A stretch of 6,680 bases of DNA from Prevotellaceae bacterium (GTDB taxonomy: Bacteria > Bacteroidota > Bacteroidia > Bacteroidales > Paludibacteraceae), in NCBI GenBank assembly GCA_031270565.1, contig JAISXJ010000042.1:1-6680 (forward strand), read 5' to 3'. Under the pieces are notes generated by a model. That model made no database searches and had not been told where the DNA came from. It saw only the letters and a list, made by a program, of their open reading frames with translations. Every line of letters starts with the position of its first letter. Positions within the stretch are counted from its first letter, which is position 1. Positions 6,613-6,680 of the stretch are shown piece after piece. Made by a program: the position numbers and the translations under genes.

Positions 6613-6680
6613 AACACAGATGACACAGATTTAACAGATAAACGCCAGATTTCTATCTGTGAAAATCGTGTCTAATCTGC
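6613..6680. repeat. CAGAT/ATCTG imperfect palindromic intergenic repeat, cut by the window edge
   Basis: CAGAT occurs four times on the plus strand (starts 6617, 6626, 6635, 6646), then its complement ATCTG at 6655 and 6675. A decayed copy, ATCGTG, lies at 6665 between them. The spacing is 9-11 bp throughout. The pairs 6646-6650/6655-6659 and 6626-6630/6675-6679 share exactly the same centre (6652.5), so the element is an inverted repeat. The leftmost CAGAT would pair with bases just beyond the window, so the element is incomplete here. It resembles the CACAGATGACACAGATT-type intergenic repeats I recall from many environmental and gut bacterial genomes. Its function is unknown. No coding frame in it looks real. 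Confidence 0.7.

Noticed and set aside
6613..6680. CRISPR array
   Set aside because: The repeated unit is about 5-7 bases with 9-11 bp spacing and inverts in the middle; CRISPR repeats are longer, directly oriented and separated by spacers of similar length.

Overview
The window looks like a chromosomal segment from a member of the Bacteroidota, probably Bacteroidales. The valyl-tRNA synthetase and the M16 zinc protease both resemble, from memory, the Bacteroides/Porphyromonas-type proteins. A TAnnTTTG-type -7 element lies upstream of valS, no gene has a Shine-Dalgarno-like leader, and the spacers are much richer in A+T than the genes. No species can be named from the sequence alone.

All three genes are on the minus strand, so transcription runs from right to left. 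From the right edge: (1) positions 6490-6680 are non-coding. They hold a CAGAT/ATCTG-rich imperfect palindromic repeat that runs off the window, a small GC hairpin, and a probable valS promoter element. (2) valS (6489-3817) encodes a complete 890-residue valyl-tRNA synthetase. (3) After 6 bp, a 218-residue rhomboid-family intramembrane serine protease follows (3810-3154). (4) After 55 bp comes a complete, exported, two-halved M16 (insulinase/PqqL-like) zinc metalloprotease of 938 residues (3098-282). (5) Positions 1-281 are an AT-rich non-coding tail with a strong intrinsic terminator at 190-239 that is oriented for the minus-strand genes.

The simplest reading is a valS-rhomboid-M16 transcription unit with a promoter just before valS and a terminator after the M16 gene; a further promoter in the 55-bp gap cannot be excluded. 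ValS is a housekeeping cytoplasmic enzyme. The other two are proteases of the cell envelope, one in the inner membrane and one exported. Nothing in the sequence shows that they share a substrate.

I see no clear sign of an undescribed multi-gene system. The points most worth a second look are the uninterrupted C9 run that encodes the conserved proline triplet of ValS, the dispersed-looking CAGAT repeat at the right edge, the terminator whose G-U pairing fixes its strand, the degenerate 7-nt repeats on either side of that terminator, and the pairing of two envelope proteases behind valS.
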